From Akkermansiaceae bacterium (lineage in GTDB: Bacteria; Verrucomicrobiota; Verrucomicrobiia; Verrucomicrobiales; Akkermansiaceae): a stretch of 64,000 bases of DNA. A program made the translations under genes and the position numbers. The notes under the pieces were generated by a model. That model had not been told where the DNA came from. It did no database searches and saw nothing but the letters and a program-made list of their open reading frames with translations. The DNA lies in assembly GCA_030725745.1 (NCBI GenBank), contig JANRFH010000019.1, forward strand, positions 5,779-69,778, given 5' to 3'. Shown here in pieces: positions 9,206-17,102 of this stretch (positions are counted from its first letter, which is position 1; every line of letters begins with the position of its first letter).

Positions 9206-10075
9206 ATGAACGAGACAACACGGGTTACACGAGAACGCCGCTGGCCGGGTTTGCTGCTGAGCTTTTTCGTTCCCGGTTTCGGGCTTTTCCGTGCCGGTCT
9301 GCCACACAAGGGGGGGGCATGGTTTGTTGGAGTATTGCTCCTGAATCTGATTCTGGCGCTCAGCATCGCCCTTAGTGTGGTTCCAATCTGGCTGGTCGCA
9401 GTTGTTTTGATTGTTTCGGTTGTCGCCCCGATTTGGATGCTTTGCGACGGCTTCCGGTCGGGGAGGATGACATGGCGGCTGTGGGTCTTATTCGTTGGCC
9501 TGTTTGCTTTTCTCATGATGATTCAGCCGTCGATTCTCTCCGTGGTCAGATCATTCAATATCTCCACTGGAGCCATGCAACCCACGCTGCGTGGTGCTGA
9601 TTCTCCTACAGGCGCTGACTATATCGCCGTTGATCTTCTGAGTTACCGAATGAGCTCTCCGCAAAGAGGAGATATCATCGTTTTCTCAACATCCGGCATC
9701 ACCGGATTGACTCGATTCATGGGCGGACAGGGCGACACAACGTTTGTGAAGAGGCTTGTGGGAATGCCGGGCGAGAAAATCCGTATCTCCGAGGGAAAAG
9801 TATTCGTAGATGGAAGGCCGCTTGGCGATGCGGATGGCATCCCGCCCTTTGCCTATCAGAATCCGCGCACAGGTTCCTTGCCGGCTGTCCTCGTGGAGGG
9901 CGAAGATTTTGTGGTGGGTTCTGACGAATATTTCGTCCTCGGAGACAATACCTCGAACAGCCTCGACAGCCGCTTTTGGGGTTGCGTTCCGAAATCTTCA
10001 GTCTTGGGAAAAGTGACCATGATCTACTACCCATTTAGTAGGGCAGGTAGGATCTATAATTTATCAGTTCAATAG
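9206..10075 (+). CDS. Signal peptidase I (S26) family protein with the catalytic Ser replaced by Ala
   Basis: Membrane segments occupy about residues 15-110. The S26 boxes follow: box B reads FNISTGAMQPTL (118-129), box C KRGDIIVF-like (PQRGDIIVF), box D FVKRLVGMPGE with the general-base Lys182, and box E GDNTSNSLDSRFWG. Aligned with the usual F-x-I-P-S-G-S-M-x-P-T-L, the nucleophile position is Ala123 (codon GCC) instead of Ser, while the Lys is kept. The N-terminal multi-helix extension is longer than in classical LepB. It may be inactive, use Ser120/Thr121, or belong to a divergent PVC subfamily. A separate active signal peptidase would be expected elsewhere. Gene converges with the aminotransferase gene at 10087. 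Confidence 0.82.
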   Translation: MNETTRVTRERRWPGLLLSFFVPGFGLFRAGLPHKGGAWFVGVLLLNLILALSIALSVVPIWLVAVVLIVSVVAPIWMLCDGFRSGRMTWRLWVLFVGLFAFLMMIQPSILSVVRSFNISTGAMQPTLRGADSPTGADYIAVDLLSYRMSSPQRGDIIVFSTSGITGLTRFMGGQGDTTFVKRLVGMPGEKIRISEGKVFVDGRPLGDADGIPPFAYQNPRTGSLPAVLVEGEDFVVGSDEYFVLGDNTSNSLDSRFWGCVPKSSVLGKVTMIYYPFSRAGRIYNLSVQ

Positions 10076-10086
10076 ACCTGGCTACG

Positions 10087-11268
10087 CTATATGCCGCCTT
10101 TTCTGATATCTGATTCACTTAACAAATCGATCATATCATCGAGTGCCTCGAAAGGCATGTCGGGATACCATGGCAAAAAGACCGCATGCTCCCAACGGGA
10201 GCACGCTGATACAGCTTTTCTTGCATCATCTATGGCAGGAACAACTGTCATCCTTGCCTGGCATGTTGCGTCGAACCCCGCAGCGCAGAGGCGCTCACAG
10301 ACAGCGATAGGGTCGCGGACGAAAATGGGGTAAACCCAATAGGAATGGAAGGCGCCTCTCTTGATTCCGATTTTCGTATCCAGAAGTCTTCCCATCCTCA
10401 TGCGCCTGTCGATGCGTGTGAAATCGTAATTCTGCCACCTTCGTTCCATGAGTCGCAGCAACGGAGTGGAAGGTTGACGCCGCAATTGCTTCAGCAGCTC
10501 CGCTGATGAAAACCCGCGTGCCGCCGAGTTTGACATGGAATCGAAATCCCCCCCGAATCGTTCCACACAGCAGCGCGTGAACTCGGCCATGAAATTTCCA
10601 GAAAGCAACTTGAGCACGGAAAAACGAGCGATCCGTAGAGCGAAGGATTTCCGGGATTGTATGGAGTCGCTTTCCAACAATCCCGCCATGCGCTCGCGCA
10701 GCTCAGGCGATTTGATACGGGCAACCGCCCCGCCAAGCGCGGAGGCCGTTTTGATGGGGCCGAAGCTGAACAATGCCGCATCACTCTCCGGGTGCCCTGA
10801 GTCGCCAGGGCGGAGAAAACTCTGCGCACAGTCTTCGACCACGAGCAGATCGTGATCTTTTGCGACTTTATGAACCTCATCCAAAGGAGCGCTCCCTCCG
10901 AATAGATGGGCGATCACGATCATTCGCGTCTGCGGAGAGATTGCCCGTTTGAGTGAATCAGAAATGATGTTTCCCGCCTCATCCGTATCCACAGGCACGG
11001 GGACAAGTTCATGCAGTTTTACGATCCGCACCATGTCCGGCACGGTCAGCGCAGACAGCAGCACCTCTGAGCCGGGCGGTAGCTGAAGGGCTCGGAGCAT
11101 CAGATCGAAGGCAGACCTCACGGAAAGCGTGATGAGAAAATCGTCCCCTCTACTCCACGAATCCTTTGCCCGTTTCTCCGCAATCGACCTCTTAATCGGC
11201 ATTACGCAAAAGCCGAATCCAGAGGCAATATCACGCCAGCCGATATCAAGGCGCATCCGTATCCACAT
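10087..11268 (-). CDS. DegT/DnrJ/EryC1-type PLP aminotransferase family protein
   Basis: The 393-residue sequence has the fold-type I layout of sugar aminotransferases: SVRSAFDLMLRALQLPPGSEVLLSALTVPDMV at the N-terminus, PVDTDEAGN, the Asp segment LLVVEDCAQSF (Asp146 for the pyridine nitrogen), and SFGPIKTASALGG with Lys173 as the probable Schiff-base residue. Family members typically make amino sugars or act as regulators. No sugar-nucleotide genes are nearby, so the substrate is unknown. It starts 5 bases after the stop of the START-like membrane protein gene, suggesting cotranscription. Confidence 0.82.
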   Translation of the reverse strand: MWIRMRLDIGWRDIASGFGFCVMPIKRSIAEKRAKDSWSRGDDFLITLSVRSAFDLMLRALQLPPGSEVLLSALTVPDMVRIVKLHELVPVPVDTDEAGNIISDSLKRAISPQTRMIVIAHLFGGSAPLDEVHKVAKDHDLLVVEDCAQSFLRPGDSGHPESDAALFSFGPIKTASALGGAVARIKSPELRERMAGLLESDSIQSRKSFALRIARFSVLKLLSGNFMAEFTRCCVERFGGDFDSMSNSAARGFSSAELLKQLRRQPSTPLLRLMERRWQNYDFTRIDRRMRMGRLLDTKIGIKRGAFHSYWVYPIFVRDPIAVCERLCAAGFDATCQARMTVVPAIDDARKAVSACSRWEHAVFLPWYPDMPFEALDDMIDLLSESDIRKGGI

Positions 11269-11273
11269 GATGG

Positions 11274-12218
11274 TTAGTCTTCTTTTTCCGAGTGCCGCTT
11301 GATGTGATTCAGCACGCGGAGGTGGATTTTATGGATGATCGCATCCGAAACGAAGCCCCAATAGAACTCGGGTGAAATGCTGTGCGAATACCATGTCGTG
11401 CCCTCCAGCAGAACCTTATTGCCGCGCTCAATTAGGCGGAACTGACCTTTCTTGGAAACCATGTGACCGTGCAGATGTGGTGCGTGCATGTCCTCGTAGA
11501 GAGAAAGCTCCTTCATCGGCGGCGGATTCTCCGTCACGTCAAAGGCGAGGTGCTTTGGCTTATTCCACACAGTGATCGGCTCCACGAAGCTCCCAGTAGA
11601 AAACGTGCAATAGCGAATCGCTCCCACGCCCTCCCCCTCGATGGTCGCCTCTATCGGATAGGCAATTCCAAGCCGGAAGATTCCCTCCGGGGCTTCCGTG
11701 ATCTCCGGAAAGGCGATGACCATTTTCCAAACTTCTTCGATCTCCGCATCGATCAGGACGGAGGTGGTGACTTCACGGATCACTGGCTCGGGTGCAGTGG
11801 CGTCCTCGAAGGCGACGAGAAAGGGAAAGGCTAAAAGTAACAGGGACGCCGTCGTGTTTCCGCCCGCGCCGCCGATTGACGAAGCAACAAGCCGCCCCAA
11901 AAACGTTCCCAAGAGCGCGAGAGCGAAAGCGAGTGGCAAGGCCATCAATAGGCAAATGACCCCATCCAGCGCGAACAACATGATCAGCCCTCCGAGCGCC
12001 AGAATGCTACCGCAGGAAATGCTATAGGCACTGTTGAACGACATCTGCCGCTTAAAGCACCATGAGAAGGCAGACAGGAAGCTCACCAAAATGGGCAGCC
12101 CGAGGAAAAGGCTCCATCCATATTGTTCGAACACACTCACCGAAAGCGCCGCACCTCCCAGACCGAGAACCGCCGGGAGTAGGATGGCGGTCGCCTTGTG
12201 GTTGAGTATAGGCTGCAT
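11274..12218 (-). CDS. Membrane protein with C-terminal SRPBCC (START/polyketide-cyclase-like) domain
   Basis: The first half holds about five hydrophobic helices (between residues 8 and 140). The second half (about 146-305) resembles the SRPBCC helix-grip fold: VTTSVLIDAEIEEVWKMVIAFPEI, then a beta-rich core with IRYCTFSTGSFVEPITVWNKP and a terminal long helix (SPEFYWGFVSDAIIHKIHLRVLNHIKRH). This fold binds lipids or hydrophobic ligands; the ligand here is unknown. It lies just upstream of the aminotransferase gene and just downstream of a zinc-ribbon protein gene on the same strand. Confidence 0.75.
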   Translation of the reverse strand: MQPILNHKATAILLPAVLGLGGAALSVSVFEQYGWSLFLGLPILVSFLSAFSWCFKRQMSFNSAYSISCGSILALGGLIMLFALDGVICLLMALPLAFALALLGTFLGRLVASSIGGAGGNTTASLLLLAFPFLVAFEDATAPEPVIREVTTSVLIDAEIEEVWKMVIAFPEITEAPEGIFRLGIAYPIEATIEGEGVGAIRYCTFSTGSFVEPITVWNKPKHLAFDVTENPPPMKELSLYEDMHAPHLHGHMVSKKGQFRLIERGNKVLLEGTTWYSHSISPEFYWGFVSDAIIHKIHLRVLNHIKRHSEKED

Positions 12219-12233
12219 CGGTTTCCTTATCCT

Positions 12234-12467
12234 TTAGGTGAGCAGTGAGTAGGAAATTACTCCGAGCGAAATGGTGCCGATCGCGGAAATCAGCAAGAGC
12301 ATCGCACAACCTCCGGATTGCTGGGATCCTTTCGCCTGCTGCCATGCGGCGTTCTCCTTGAGATCGCTCCGGCAGTGGGGACAGATGTTCGCTTCTTTAG
12401 AAATCGGCTCGCGGCACTCGGGGCAATTTGCCGTGCCGCCCGGGCGGTGTGTGTATTTAAAAGCCAT
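12234..12467 (-). CDS. Zinc-ribbon membrane protein
   Basis: A 77-residue protein with a four-cysteine zinc ribbon (CPECREPI at about 15-22 and CPHCRSDL at about 29-36), then a linker and one transmembrane helix (CAMLLLISAIGTISLGVISYSLL). Such small ribbon-plus-helix proteins are common and mostly uncharacterised. It lies 15 bases upstream of the START-like protein gene on the same strand. Confidence 0.8.
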   Translation of the reverse strand: MAFKYTHRPGGTANCPECREPISKEANICPHCRSDLKENAAWQQAKGSQQSGGCAMLLLISAIGTISLGVISYSLLT

Positions 12468-12530
12468 GCTTTGATTAGGGACTTGGTGGAGTTTCTTTTT
12501 CTTTTTGAAGACCTTTAAGTGTCTTGAAAT

Positions 12531-12587
12531 CTAAGGACGGATGGAACAGATCAGCAGGACAAGGGTGATGAAAATGACACGTTTCAT
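12531..12587 (-). CDS. Possible 18-residue hydrophobic peptide coupled to the DUF4870 gene
   Basis: The ATG at 12587 overlaps the stop of the DUF4870 gene in an ATGA arrangement. It encodes MKRVIFITLVLLICSIRP, basic at the start and then strongly hydrophobic, ending at TAG (12533-12531). It could be a small membrane peptide or the remains of a lipoprotein signal. Support is only the overlap and composition; nothing is known to me about it. Confidence 0.3.
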   Translation of the reverse strand: MKRVIFITLVLLICSIRP

Positions 12588-12958
12588 TTCACCAACCTCA
12601 TGGTGAGGGGGTATTGGTAGGGCACTGGATCAGAAGCTTTCACGGCGGCGATGATGGAGAAGACGATGCCGACGATGCCAACGACGGGAATGAGAGGGAT
12701 GCCGACACAGGTGATACCGCAGACGAGGGAGTAGATGACGATGGAGATGTGGAAGTTGAGTGCTTCGCGGGAGTGGTAGGCGATTTGCTCCGACTCGTCT
12801 TTTTTCACGAGGTAGATGATGAGCGGGACAACGATGCCGATGCCTAGTAGTAGGGAAAGGTGTGAAAAAAGAATCCAGAGGTGGTCGTCATTGGAGGCTT
12901 CCGGAGGAGGCGTTGGCGGAGGTGCTTGGGGAAGCATGGGTGGTTGGGAAGTTTCCAT
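12584..12958 (-). CDS. DUF4870 (Tic20-like) membrane protein
   Basis: A 124-residue protein with a Pro-rich cytoplasmic N-terminus (about 5-22) and three hydrophobic helices. The stretch WILFSHLSLLLGIGIVVPLIIYLVKKDESEQIAYHSREALNFHISI is the DUF4870 signature, including the charged E/S-x-AyHsreALNFhi loop. The function is not established. It lies 3 bases downstream of the Fic gene on the same strand. Confidence 0.88.
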   Translation of the reverse strand: METSQPPMLPQAPPPTPPPEASNDDHLWILFSHLSLLLGIGIVVPLIIYLVKKDESEQIAYHSREALNFHISIVIYSLVCGITCVGIPLIPVVGIVGIVFSIIAAVKASDPVPYQYPLTMRLVK

Positions 12959-12961
12959 ATG

Positions 12962-14281
12962 TCAGATGCTCTTTTCTCGAATGGCTTGTTCCATTCCCAA
13001 TGAGGCATGAAACACCATTTTCTTTCCACGCTTTGACTGATCCAGAAGGCCTTGTGCGGCGAGATCGAGCAGGTCAGTCCTTGCTGTGTTGTATGCGATT
13101 CCGTGGCTTTGGAGATGCCCTTCGATGGTGTATGTGGTGCCGGGGTGGCGTAAGGCATGCCCGACGAGTGCTTGCTGACGGTGGTTAAGGTGCCTCATTT
13201 CCCGGAGGATGACTTGGCTTTCCCTGGTCTCATCGGTTTTCCTCGCGATGTAGGCGTGAAGGGTCTCGATGGCCTTACGGATGACATCTGATTGGTGGAG
13301 AAGAAAGTAAGTTAGGTCGTTCTCATCGGTCTCGGTGTGTAGGAACGCGGTATAGTATTTCGCAGGGGCACGCTTGAGGACATCGGAGATGGAGATGAAT
13401 TCGAATAGCCAGTAATCGGAATGCAACATGTTCCAATAGAAGAGGGCACGAGCGGTTCGTCCGTTGCCGTCGAGGAACGGGTGATCGTAGGCTAGCCAAA
13501 AGTGCAGAATGATAGCGCGGAGTGCAGGATGAATGAAAGGTTCCGGTGATGTGTCGTTGGCGAAGTTGCACATTTCTTGGAGGCGGGAGGGGAGTTCCCC
13601 AGCAGGCGGTGGCATGTGCATGATCTCTCCGGATTCGTCTTCGATGGTCACCAGTTCGTCTTCGCGCCTGAGGCGACCTGTAGCATCGGGTTTGTCGAGG
13701 GTGCCGTCCGTGATCATGCGGTGGATCTCAAATACAAGTTCCGGGGTAAGGGGGCGTTCCCTAACCTCACGGATGCGACGCATGGTGCGGTAGTTGTTGA
13801 GGATCATGGTCTCGCTCTTGTCCTGTGGCTTTCGGCCGGAACGGAGCATGTCCTTGGCGACTTCGCGGTTTGTCACGGCTCCTTCGAGCTGGCTGGAGGT
13901 GATGGCCTCGTCCATGAGCGAGCGGATCAGGTATTGGTCTCGGGTGTCCGGATTGGTGACTGGCTCGGGCATGCCGATACGACCGCCGGCACCAAGATCG
14001 ATTTTGTGGAGTTGAGCGGCGATCTTATCGGGCACGCAGAAACCAAAGTTTTCACCATGTCTGTCCTTTAAGGGAATGTTTTTAATCTGGGCGCTACGTT
14101 CATATTTTAGCGCCATCCACCATTGCTCCCTAGTCAATCCGCTGGGTGGGGAGCGGTGTTTCAACTCATCCCAGTGCCGGTAGTCATCGGGAACGCGAGT
14201 CAGCATAGCTTTGACCTGACTATCTTGGCTCAACCTTGAAACCAATTCTGGGAATGTGGGTGCCTTTTCGGGAATCTTCAT
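12962..14281 (-). CDS. Fic-family AMP-transferase with built-in inhibitory motif
   Basis: The 439-residue protein has the Fic core HPFLDGNGR at 267-275 followed by TAR (His267 catalytic), which transfers AMP from ATP onto a Ser/Thr/Tyr of a target. An inhibitory-helix motif of the S/T-x3-E-G type is present at 129-134 (SSQLEG), as in class II Fic proteins where the Glu blocks ATP binding until relieved. The middle contains the flap region (RLRREDELVTIEDESGEIMHMPPP). The C-terminal 80 residues (RHPGTTYTIEGHLQSHGIAYNTARTDLLDLAAQGLL) look like a winged helix, so it may bind its own promoter. The upstream spacer is rich in inverted repeats. Confidence 0.9.
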   Translation of the reverse strand: MKIPEKAPTFPELVSRLSQDSQVKAMLTRVPDDYRHWDELKHRSPPSGLTREQWWMALKYERSAQIKNIPLKDRHGENFGFCVPDKIAAQLHKIDLGAGGRIGMPEPVTNPDTRDQYLIRSLMDEAITSSQLEGAVTNREVAKDMLRSGRKPQDKSETMILNNYRTMRRIREVRERPLTPELVFEIHRMITDGTLDKPDATGRLRREDELVTIEDESGEIMHMPPPAGELPSRLQEMCNFANDTSPEPFIHPALRAIILHFWLAYDHPFLDGNGRTARALFYWNMLHSDYWLFEFISISDVLKRAPAKYYTAFLHTETDENDLTYFLLHQSDVIRKAIETLHAYIARKTDETRESQVILREMRHLNHRQQALVGHALRHPGTTYTIEGHLQSHGIAYNTARTDLLDLAAQGLLDQSKRGKKMVFHASLGMEQAIREKSI

Positions 14282-14285
14282 CGCA

Positions 14286-14370
14286 ACTACTAATAAATCT
14301 CAAATTAGTAGTAAGTTTACTGGCGGCGGCAAGCTTATTCTCAATTTGAGAGAAATTGAGAGTTATTAGT
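14286..14370 (-). promoter_or_regulatory. Inverted-repeat cluster upstream of the Fic gene (possible operators)
   Basis: Just upstream of the Fic start codon are ACTACTAAT (14286-14294) and ATTAGTAGT (14304-14312), a perfect 9-base inverted repeat with a 9-base spacer. Further up are CTCAATTT (14340-14347) and AAATTGAG (14353-14360), another perfect pair with 5 bases between. TTGAGAGTTATTAGT (14356-14370) nearly inverts the ACTAATAAATCTCAA at 14288-14302. The winged-helix tail of the Fic protein makes autoregulation plausible; this is inference. Confidence 0.5.
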
Positions 14371-14378
14371 AATTGGGG

Positions 14379-15749
14379 TTATTGGGAAGCTTCGAGGGCG
14401 TTTTGGAGAGCTTCGCGGTAGGTGCGTAGGGTCTCGGTGGAGTTGAGGGCGAGGGCGGAGTCGATGGATTTCAAGGCATCTGCGTAACGGGATTGGGAGA
14501 CTTGGATGCGACAGAGGGCGATGTGGGCTTCGTAGGCGACGGAGGGATCGGCGGCGGCGCGCTCTAGGAGGAGGGCGGCGGCATCGGGGCGGGCGGTGTC
14601 TGCCAGATGCTGGGCGAGGGCGAGGATGGCTTGGCCGTCGGTGGGGTCTTCTTGGGTGAGGGCGGTGAGTTGCTTTTCGCCTTCGGCGGGATTTTCGCTG
14701 GAGGCGATGAGGTAGCTGGCGGTGGCGAGGCGGAGGGGGCGGGTGGGATTTTCCTGTTTGGCTTTTCCCAAGAGGTCTTTGACGAGTGGCCAATCGGCGA
14801 GGGAGGAGACGGTGGTGATGAGGCGGAGGATGGCGGCTTCGGTGGGTGGGTTTTGCTCTGAGAAAAAGGCTGAGGCGATGACGGGTTCGGCGGCGGGTTT
14901 GCGATCGGCGCGGAGGTGAAGCTCGGCGAGGAGGAGGGTGGGATCTGGGGGGAGGTTGCCGAGGCGGTGGGGGAGTTCTAGGGCTTTTGCGGCGAGGTCG
15001 GGCTGGCCGAGGTCGAGGCGGAGATTGGCGAGGAGGACTGCGTAAGATGCCTCGGTGGGGCGGCTGCGGACGACTTCGTCGAGGAGGGCGGCGGCTTCGT
15101 CTTTGGCGTCGAGTACCTGGAGGCACTGGGCGATTCCTGCTTTCCATTCTGCTACATTTGGCTCTGTGACTTGGGCGAGGCGGTAGGACTGGAGTGCGCT
15201 GGCGTATTCTTCGCGAGTGAGGCGGCAGAAGCCGAGCATGCCGTAGGTGCTGCCATCGGAATCGCCGAGGCGGACGGCTTCGGTGAGGTGTTCCAGGGCT
15301 TTCTCCAACTCATCGCTGCGGATGTGGGCGAGGGCGAGGTTCTTGTGCGCGCGCCGGAAGGAGGGGAAGTCTTTGAGAGCGGCTTGGTAAGCTTCTGCGG
15401 CTTGTTCGATTTCTCCGGTCTCGAAGTAGAGGTTGCCGAGGTTGAAGGTGAGGGCGGGGGATTTTGCGGTGAGGGGGCTGGACTTGAGCTTGGCGAGGGC
15501 GGAGTCACGTTTGCCGGTAGCCATGAGAGTCTGGACTTCGACGAGGAGGCCGCGTTGTTCGGTGGTGAGGGTGGGCTCGATGCGTGCTTCGATGCGGTAG
15601 GAGCCATTGAAGGAATTCAAGAAGGCGGGGTCATTCCAGTAGGAGGTAGAAAGGGGGAGGGGCTCGGCGGAGAATGCTAGGGAGTTGGAAAATAAGAGAA
15701 CCGCGAATGGCCGCGAATGGCCGCGAATGAAATTTAATAAATAACACAT
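14379..15749 (-). CDS. Secreted TPR protein of the TtpC-type TonB operon
   Basis: A 456-residue exported protein with at least eight tetratricopeptide-like units (for example ALTFNLGNLYFETGEIEQAAEAYQAALKDFPS and AHKNLALAHIRSDELEKALEHLTEAV). The signal peptide runs to about SFA/FSA (…LAFSA then EPLPL). Part of it (FIRGHSRPFAV) is encoded by three tandem CCGCGAATGG repeats at 15701-15729. In Vibrio-type TonB2 clusters a TPR protein gene likewise follows tonB, so this is probably a periplasmic partner of the TonB complex. It is the last gene of the operon. Confidence 0.85.
   Translation of the reverse strand: MCYLLNFIRGHSRPFAVLLFSNSLAFSAEPLPLSTSYWNDPAFLNSFNGSYRIEARIEPTLTTEQRGLLVEVQTLMATGKRDSALAKLKSSPLTAKSPALTFNLGNLYFETGEIEQAAEAYQAALKDFPSFRRAHKNLALAHIRSDELEKALEHLTEAVRLGDSDGSTYGMLGFCRLTREEYASALQSYRLAQVTEPNVAEWKAGIAQCLQVLDAKDEAAALLDEVVRSRPTEASYAVLLANLRLDLGQPDLAAKALELPHRLGNLPPDPTLLLAELHLRADRKPAAEPVIASAFFSEQNPPTEAAILRLITTVSSLADWPLVKDLLGKAKQENPTRPLRLATASYLIASSENPAEGEKQLTALTQEDPTDGQAILALAQHLADTARPDAAALLLERAAADPSVAYEAHIALCRIQVSQSRYADALKSIDSALALNSTETLRTYREALQNALEASQ
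15701..15729. repeat. Three tandem CCGCGAATGG units inside the TPR signal-peptide coding region
   Basis: CCGCGAATGG occurs at 15701-15710 and 15711-15720, with a third copy ending GA at 15721-15730. The unit belongs to the dispersed CGCGAAT family also seen at 43690-43791 and 52661-52692. Here it lies within the first codons of the TPR gene, so the repeat encodes part of the exported protein's leader. Confidence 0.75.
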
Positions 15750-15773
15750 AACAAATAACTTCTAACGGTTTAC

Positions 15774-16481
15774 CTACTTTTGAATGACGATAGGCCAACG
15801 CATGATGGCTTTGACGGCTTTGCCGTTTTTCGTAGGTGGGGTGAATCTGGCGCTAGATGCGACGCTTCGTGCTGCGGGGATGAGCTCCGGATGGGTGGAT
15901 GAGACGATGTGGCGGATGCTGACGGAGCCGGATGTGGAGAGCTCGACTTCTAGGACGACGGTGCCGCTTTTGATGCCTTGGCGGGCGAGGGCGGAGGGGA
16001 AGCTGGCGGAGCCGTGCCGTAGGAGCCGTGGGGTGCCATCGAGTTCGCTGGCGCTGTAGTGGGATTTTTCAACAGGGGTTGTGCGGTAGTTTTCCTCGTT
16101 TTTGAAAAACTGTTCTCCAGTGTTCCGCAGCTTTTTTGAGGGTTGCTTTGGTGGGCTTGGCAGAGGGGCTGGCGGGAGGTCGCTGAAGAAATTTTCCACT
16201 GGAGCAGTGATGTCCATGGGCACCTGTGCCTGCGGAATAGGAATGCGTGTGGGATCTTGCAGGAAGCTGATGGTGGTAAGTGCAGGAGGTGGAGGAGGCG
16301 TATCTGGCAGAGGCTCATCATTCGGCGGAGGTGGCGGAGGAGGAGCGATGGTGACGGTCTCGATCTCGCGGACTTCCAGATCTGGGACGTTGCTTTCCAC
16401 TGTGATCAGGCGCGCGACTGCAAGGACAGCCAAGAGAATGGCTGAGGCTGCGATGCCGGTGATGGTGGATTTAAAATTCAA
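15774..16481 (-). CDS. tonB: TonB energy transducer
   Basis: The 235-residue protein has one N-terminal transmembrane helix (about 9-27), a long Pro-rich periplasmic spacer (two runs of PPPPPPP-type at 47-70), and a TonB C-terminal domain (about 150-235) with FPSALARQGIKSGTVVLEVELSTSGSV and ARFTPPTKNGKAVKAIMRWPIVI. It should couple the proton motive force sensed by ExbB/ExbD to outer-membrane receptors. Only one tonB is present here and no TonB-dependent receptor gene is nearby. Confidence 0.92.
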   Translation of the reverse strand: MNFKSTITGIAASAILLAVLAVARLITVESNVPDLEVREIETVTIAPPPPPPPNDEPLPDTPPPPPALTTISFLQDPTRIPIPQAQVPMDITAPVENFFSDLPPAPLPSPPKQPSKKLRNTGEQFFKNEENYRTTPVEKSHYSASELDGTPRLLRHGSASFPSALARQGIKSGTVVLEVELSTSGSVSIRHIVSSTHPELIPAARSVASSARFTPPTKNGKAVKAIMRWPIVIQK

Positions 16482-16522
16482 AACTTAACTTTCTAGGAAT
16501 AGCTGGGGTTGTGGGGGAATAT

Positions 16523-16639
16523 TTCAACGCAGAGTCGCTGAGGGCGCAGAGGAAGACTTGGGTTGATTAGATTGGATTATAAAAATTGTGGAGGATAGGC
16601 TCTGCGCTGTCTCTGCGCACTCAGCGACTCTGCGTTGAA
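16523..16639. repeat. MITE-like element with 29-base inverted ends (CGCAGAG family) between exbD and tonB
   Basis: The left arm starts TTCAACGCAGAGTCGCTGAG and ends GGCGCAGAG (16523-16551). The right arm (16611-16639), read on the opposite strand, is the same but for one base (TGCGCAGAG). About 59 bases lie between the arms, including a further CTCTGCGC. A third, partly degenerate arm lies at 17137-17165. There is no coding capacity. The element fills the 210-base tonB/exbD spacer. Confidence 0.8.
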
Positions 16640-16691
16640 AATGGAGTGTGGCAGGAGCCATTCTTGGAAGTTGAGAGTTGAAGGTTGAGAG

Positions 16692-17096
16692 TTACTTTTC
16701 GGTTGCTAGGGAGACGGAGGTGGCTCCGGCTAGTTTTGCGGAATCGATGACGGAGACGGTGGATTGAGTGGGTGTGGAGGCATCGGCGCGGATGATGACG
16801 GGGGTATCTGGAGTTTCACCGATGAGTGCGGCGACGACGGGGCGGACTCCATCCATTCCGATTTCTCGTCCTCCCTGCCAGACGCGGCCTTCGGAGGTGA
16901 TGGCGATAAGGATGGACTGGCGGTCGAGGTCGTCGGAACTGGCGGCGCGGGGTTTTGAGATTTCGATGCCGGTTTCGTTGACGAAGACGGTGGTGACGAT
17001 GAAGAAGATAAGTAGCAGGAATACGACATCGATGAGGGGAGAGATGTCGATGCCTACGGAGGTTTCCGGTGAGGTGGTGTGGCGGAAGCGTTTCAT
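16692..17096 (-). CDS. exbD: ExbD biopolymer transport protein
   Basis: From the ATG at 17096 the protein has 134 residues, the normal ExbD size; an ATG at 17141 would add a non-conserved leader overlapping a repeat. It has a short cytoplasmic N-terminus, one transmembrane helix with the proton-carrying Asp (VGIDISPLIDVVFLLLIFFIVTTVF), and a periplasmic domain ending in the typical IRADAxT…V…DxAKxAGATSVSLAT pattern. It partners with the ExbB encoded just upstream and TonB just downstream. Confidence 0.93.
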   Translation of the reverse strand: MKRFRHTTSPETSVGIDISPLIDVVFLLLIFFIVTTVFVNETGIEISKPRAASSDDLDRQSILIAITSEGRVWQGGREIGMDGVRPVVAALIGETPDTPVIIRADASTPTQSTVSVIDSAKLAGATSVSLATEK

Positions 17097-17102
17097 GGTA
17101 AA

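Noticed and set aside
14341-15147. Long minus-strand frame rich in Arg/Pro/His opposite the TPR coding frame
   Set aside because: Shifted frame of the TPR gene; composition is that of a GC-rich shadow, with no domain or start signal.
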